Shown: positions 7,138 through 8,463 of the stretch, piece by piece
How the letters are laid out: each line of letters starts with the position of its first letter
Numbering within the stretch: the stretch's first letter is position 1
Translations under genes and position numbers: made by a program
Notes under the pieces: model-generated
Told to the model about the DNA's origin: nothing
The model's input: only the letters and a program-made list of their open reading frames with translations
Database searches by the model: none
Source of the DNA: JABFRJ01 sp031365465
Lineage (GTDB): Bacteria > Pseudomonadota > Alphaproteobacteria > Rhizobiales > Hyphomicrobiaceae
Assembly (NCBI GenBank): GCA_031365465.1
Contig: JANLYD010000104.1
Span: 1-8,463 of the forward strand
Length of the DNA: 8,463 bases
Direction: 5' to 3'

Positions 7138-7551
7138 CTAGCCCGCAGCGATCGCCTCGACCTCGATCAAGAAATCGGGACCGTATAGTTTGGAGACTTC
7201 GACGAGTGTCACCGTGGGCGCGGCGGGTGGCGACACCGTTGCGAAAAATCGGTTGCGCGCTTCGCGGTAGTCGGAAAGCCGCTCCATATCGCGCAGGAAT
7301 ACTGTCAGCTTGACGAGGTTGGAGGCTGTGAAACCAACCGCTTCGAGCGCGACCGAAACGTTATGGAAAACCTGCGTCACTTGCCGAGCAAAATCGTCTT
7401 TGCCCACGAGGTTACCGTCTCGATCGAGTGAGGTCTGGCCGGCGATGAAAACCAGCCGGCCTGCCGTCACCTCGACGACTTGCGAATATCCGGGAGGCGT
7501 ACCCAGATCCGGTGGATTGAGGCGACGAATGATCGTCGGAATTCCGGTCAT
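7138..7551 (-). CDS. RidA/YjgF family protein lacking the catalytic arginine
   Basis: This encodes 137 residues of the RidA/YjgF fold, normally a homotrimer. Active RidA proteins hydrolyse reactive enamines and imines. Family parts seen are GYSQVVEVTAGRLVFIAGQT (21-40), a helix with QVTQVFHNVSVALEAVGF (57-74), KLTVFLRDM (81-89) and the final LIEVEAIA (128-135). The loop before the VEV strand reads APTVTLVEV (111-119). Aligning VEV with E. coli RidA puts Val114 where the substrate-binding Arg105 should be. Glu130 matches Glu120. Imine deaminase activity of the classical kind is therefore doubtful, as in other Arg-less Rid subgroups. The ATG at 7551 has GGAG 6 bases upstream. It lies 12 bases after the amine oxidase stop, so both are almost surely one operon, with this gene second. 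It converges on folP. Confidence 0.88.
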   Translation of the reverse strand: MTGIPTIIRRLNPPDLGTPPGYSQVVEVTAGRLVFIAGQTSLDRDGNLVGKDDFARQVTQVFHNVSVALEAVGFTASNLVKLTVFLRDMERLSDYREARNRFFATVSPPAAPTVTLVEVSKLYGPDFLIEVEAIAAG

Positions 7552-7563
7552 CTGCCGCTCCGC

Positions 7564-8463
7564 TCAGTCGCAACAGTTTCCGCCGTTCGCGGCATCGGTG
7601 CCTACGCTCGCCGAGTTCTTTTCCGGTGGGAGATCCATCGCGGGATTTTCGGCGAAGAAGCCGTTGGGCTTCAGCATGAAGCCGGTGTACTCGACGGGCA
7701 TGACGGGGAAGTCTTCAGGGCGGCAATAGTGGGTCGCGCCGAAGGTATGCCAAACGACGACATCCTCGTTCTCGATACTGCGGTTCTGCGAAACGAACTT
7801 CGGCAGCCCGTCGCCGCCGGCGTGCTGGTTGGGAAAGTTGCCGCTCGCGTAGCGCTCGGCGGGATCGTATTTCGTCACCCATAGATGCTTGGTGGCAAAC
7901 TCGCCGCGCGACCGCATCGAGCATCCCTCCTGAGCCAGCATCAGGGGTGATGCATGGACCGCGAGCTTGTAGCCGGGCGCGTTGCCGACGCTGTTTTTCA
8001 CGTTGGTGTTGCTGATCTTCCAGAACCGGCCGGTGCGGCCATCGGCTTCGCGCGCCGCGTCGCGTTCACGCGCGAGGACGCGCGACGTCGTGTCGAAAAC
8101 GTTACCGTGCGGGTTGTCGCGTCCCCAGGGCCGCGGCACGAATTCGTGTTCCGTGACGGTGTTCTGTGCCCCGTCGATCATCATGTCGAGACGCGCATTG
8201 AAGAAGTGCTGATGCGTTGGCCCGCCCAGACCTTCGGCAACCATGGCGCCCCATGGGTAGGCTTTACCGGGTGCGACAGCGGCGGTCTGGATGATACCGG
8301 TCAGCTTGACCTCGTGCTGGATCGAGCCGTCCTGGTAGAAATACCAGAAGAAGCCGTAGTCGTAATTGCCGACGGTGGCGAACGACGACACAACGAGGCG
8401 GCGAGACCGCCGCACCTCGAAAGTATCGTTGCGGAATTCGTAATGCTTCCAGAGCACGCCGTA
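7564..8463 (-). CDS. Copper/topaquinone-dependent primary-amine oxidase, C-terminal part
   Basis: The gene runs off the right edge; the last 299 residues are present and the start lies outside. The family oxidises primary amines to aldehyde, ammonia and hydrogen peroxide. Topaquinone is made from a tyrosine in the motif TVGNYDYGF; here the tyrosine codon is at 8362-8364. The three copper histidines are visible: two in THQHFFNARLD (codons 8212-8214 and 8206-8208) and one in ATHYCRPEDFPVMP (codon 7729-7731). Other family signs are RFWKISN, GYKL, HLWVTKYDPAERYASGNFPN, DVVVWHTFG and GFFAENP. The catalytic aspartate would be upstream, off the window. After the usual end, NPAMDLP, there is an extra tail of about 20 residues rich in Gly, Ala and Asn that ends in GGNCCD. 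No signal peptide can be judged because the start is missing. The RidA-like gene follows 12 bases downstream. Confidence 0.93.
   Translation of the reverse strand, partial: YGVLWKHYEFRNDTFEVRRSRRLVVSSFATVGNYDYGFFWYFYQDGSIQHEVKLTGIIQTAAVAPGKAYPWGAMVAEGLGGPTHQHFFNARLDMMIDGAQNTVTEHEFVPRPWGRDNPHGNVFDTTSRVLARERDAAREADGRTGRFWKISNTNVKNSVGNAPGYKLAVHASPLMLAQEGCSMRSRGEFATKHLWVTKYDPAERYASGNFPNQHAGGDGLPKFVSQNRSIENEDVVVWHTFGATHYCRPEDFPVMPVEYTGFMLKPNGFFAENPAMDLPPEKNSASVGTDAANGGNCCD

Noticed and set aside
4670..8463. A functional link between the beta-propeller protein and the amine oxidase, as in methylamine dehydrogenase, where one subunit is a propeller
   Set aside because: The genes are on opposite strands and separated by folP. 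The oxidase here is the copper/topaquinone type, which needs no propeller subunit.

Overview
This is a GC-rich (by eye) bacterial chromosomal stretch with tightly packed genes. The features suggest an alphaproteobacterium, plausibly of the Sphingomonadales type. The clues are the long-form dihydropteroate synthase with an N-terminal domain of about 110 residues, the DUF1800/DUF1501 gene pair, and the GC-rich codon use. This placement is an inference from family knowledge; there is no rRNA or other taxonomic marker in the window.

Layout. Positions 1-19 look like the clipped end of an intrinsic terminator of an upstream gene. A plus-strand block (162-3447) then carries three genes: a small secreted cysteine-containing LprI/DUF1311-type protein, a DUF1800 protein, and a DUF1501 protein with a twin-arginine signal. 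An aldo/keto reductase (3469-4491, minus) converges on that block with a gap of only 21 bases. It is divergent from a secreted beta-propeller gene (4670-5890, plus), the two sharing a 178-base intergenic region. folP (5969-7120, plus) follows after a 78-base gap that contains two short perfect palindromes. A minus-strand operon then converges on folP with a 17-base gap. It consists of a copper/topaquinone amine oxidase, cut by the right edge, followed by a RidA-family protein.

How the genes relate. The DUF1800-DUF1501 pair is a widespread, poorly understood partnership. Here only the DUF1501 protein carries a visible export signal, which raises the possibility of co-export. The amine oxidase and RidA-like protein are 12 bases apart and almost certainly co-transcribed. 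The oxidase would yield aldehyde, ammonia and hydrogen peroxide, and the RidA-like protein may act on a related metabolite. However, it lacks the arginine needed for classical imine deaminase activity. folP is the housekeeping folate gene, and the other neighbours show no obvious pathway link to it. I found no mobile element, CRISPR array, tRNA or rRNA. No stretch longer than 300 bases lacks a gene, and I see no clear-cut new defence or mobile system. The best leads are the secreted DUF1800/DUF1501 module and the amine oxidase-Rid operon.
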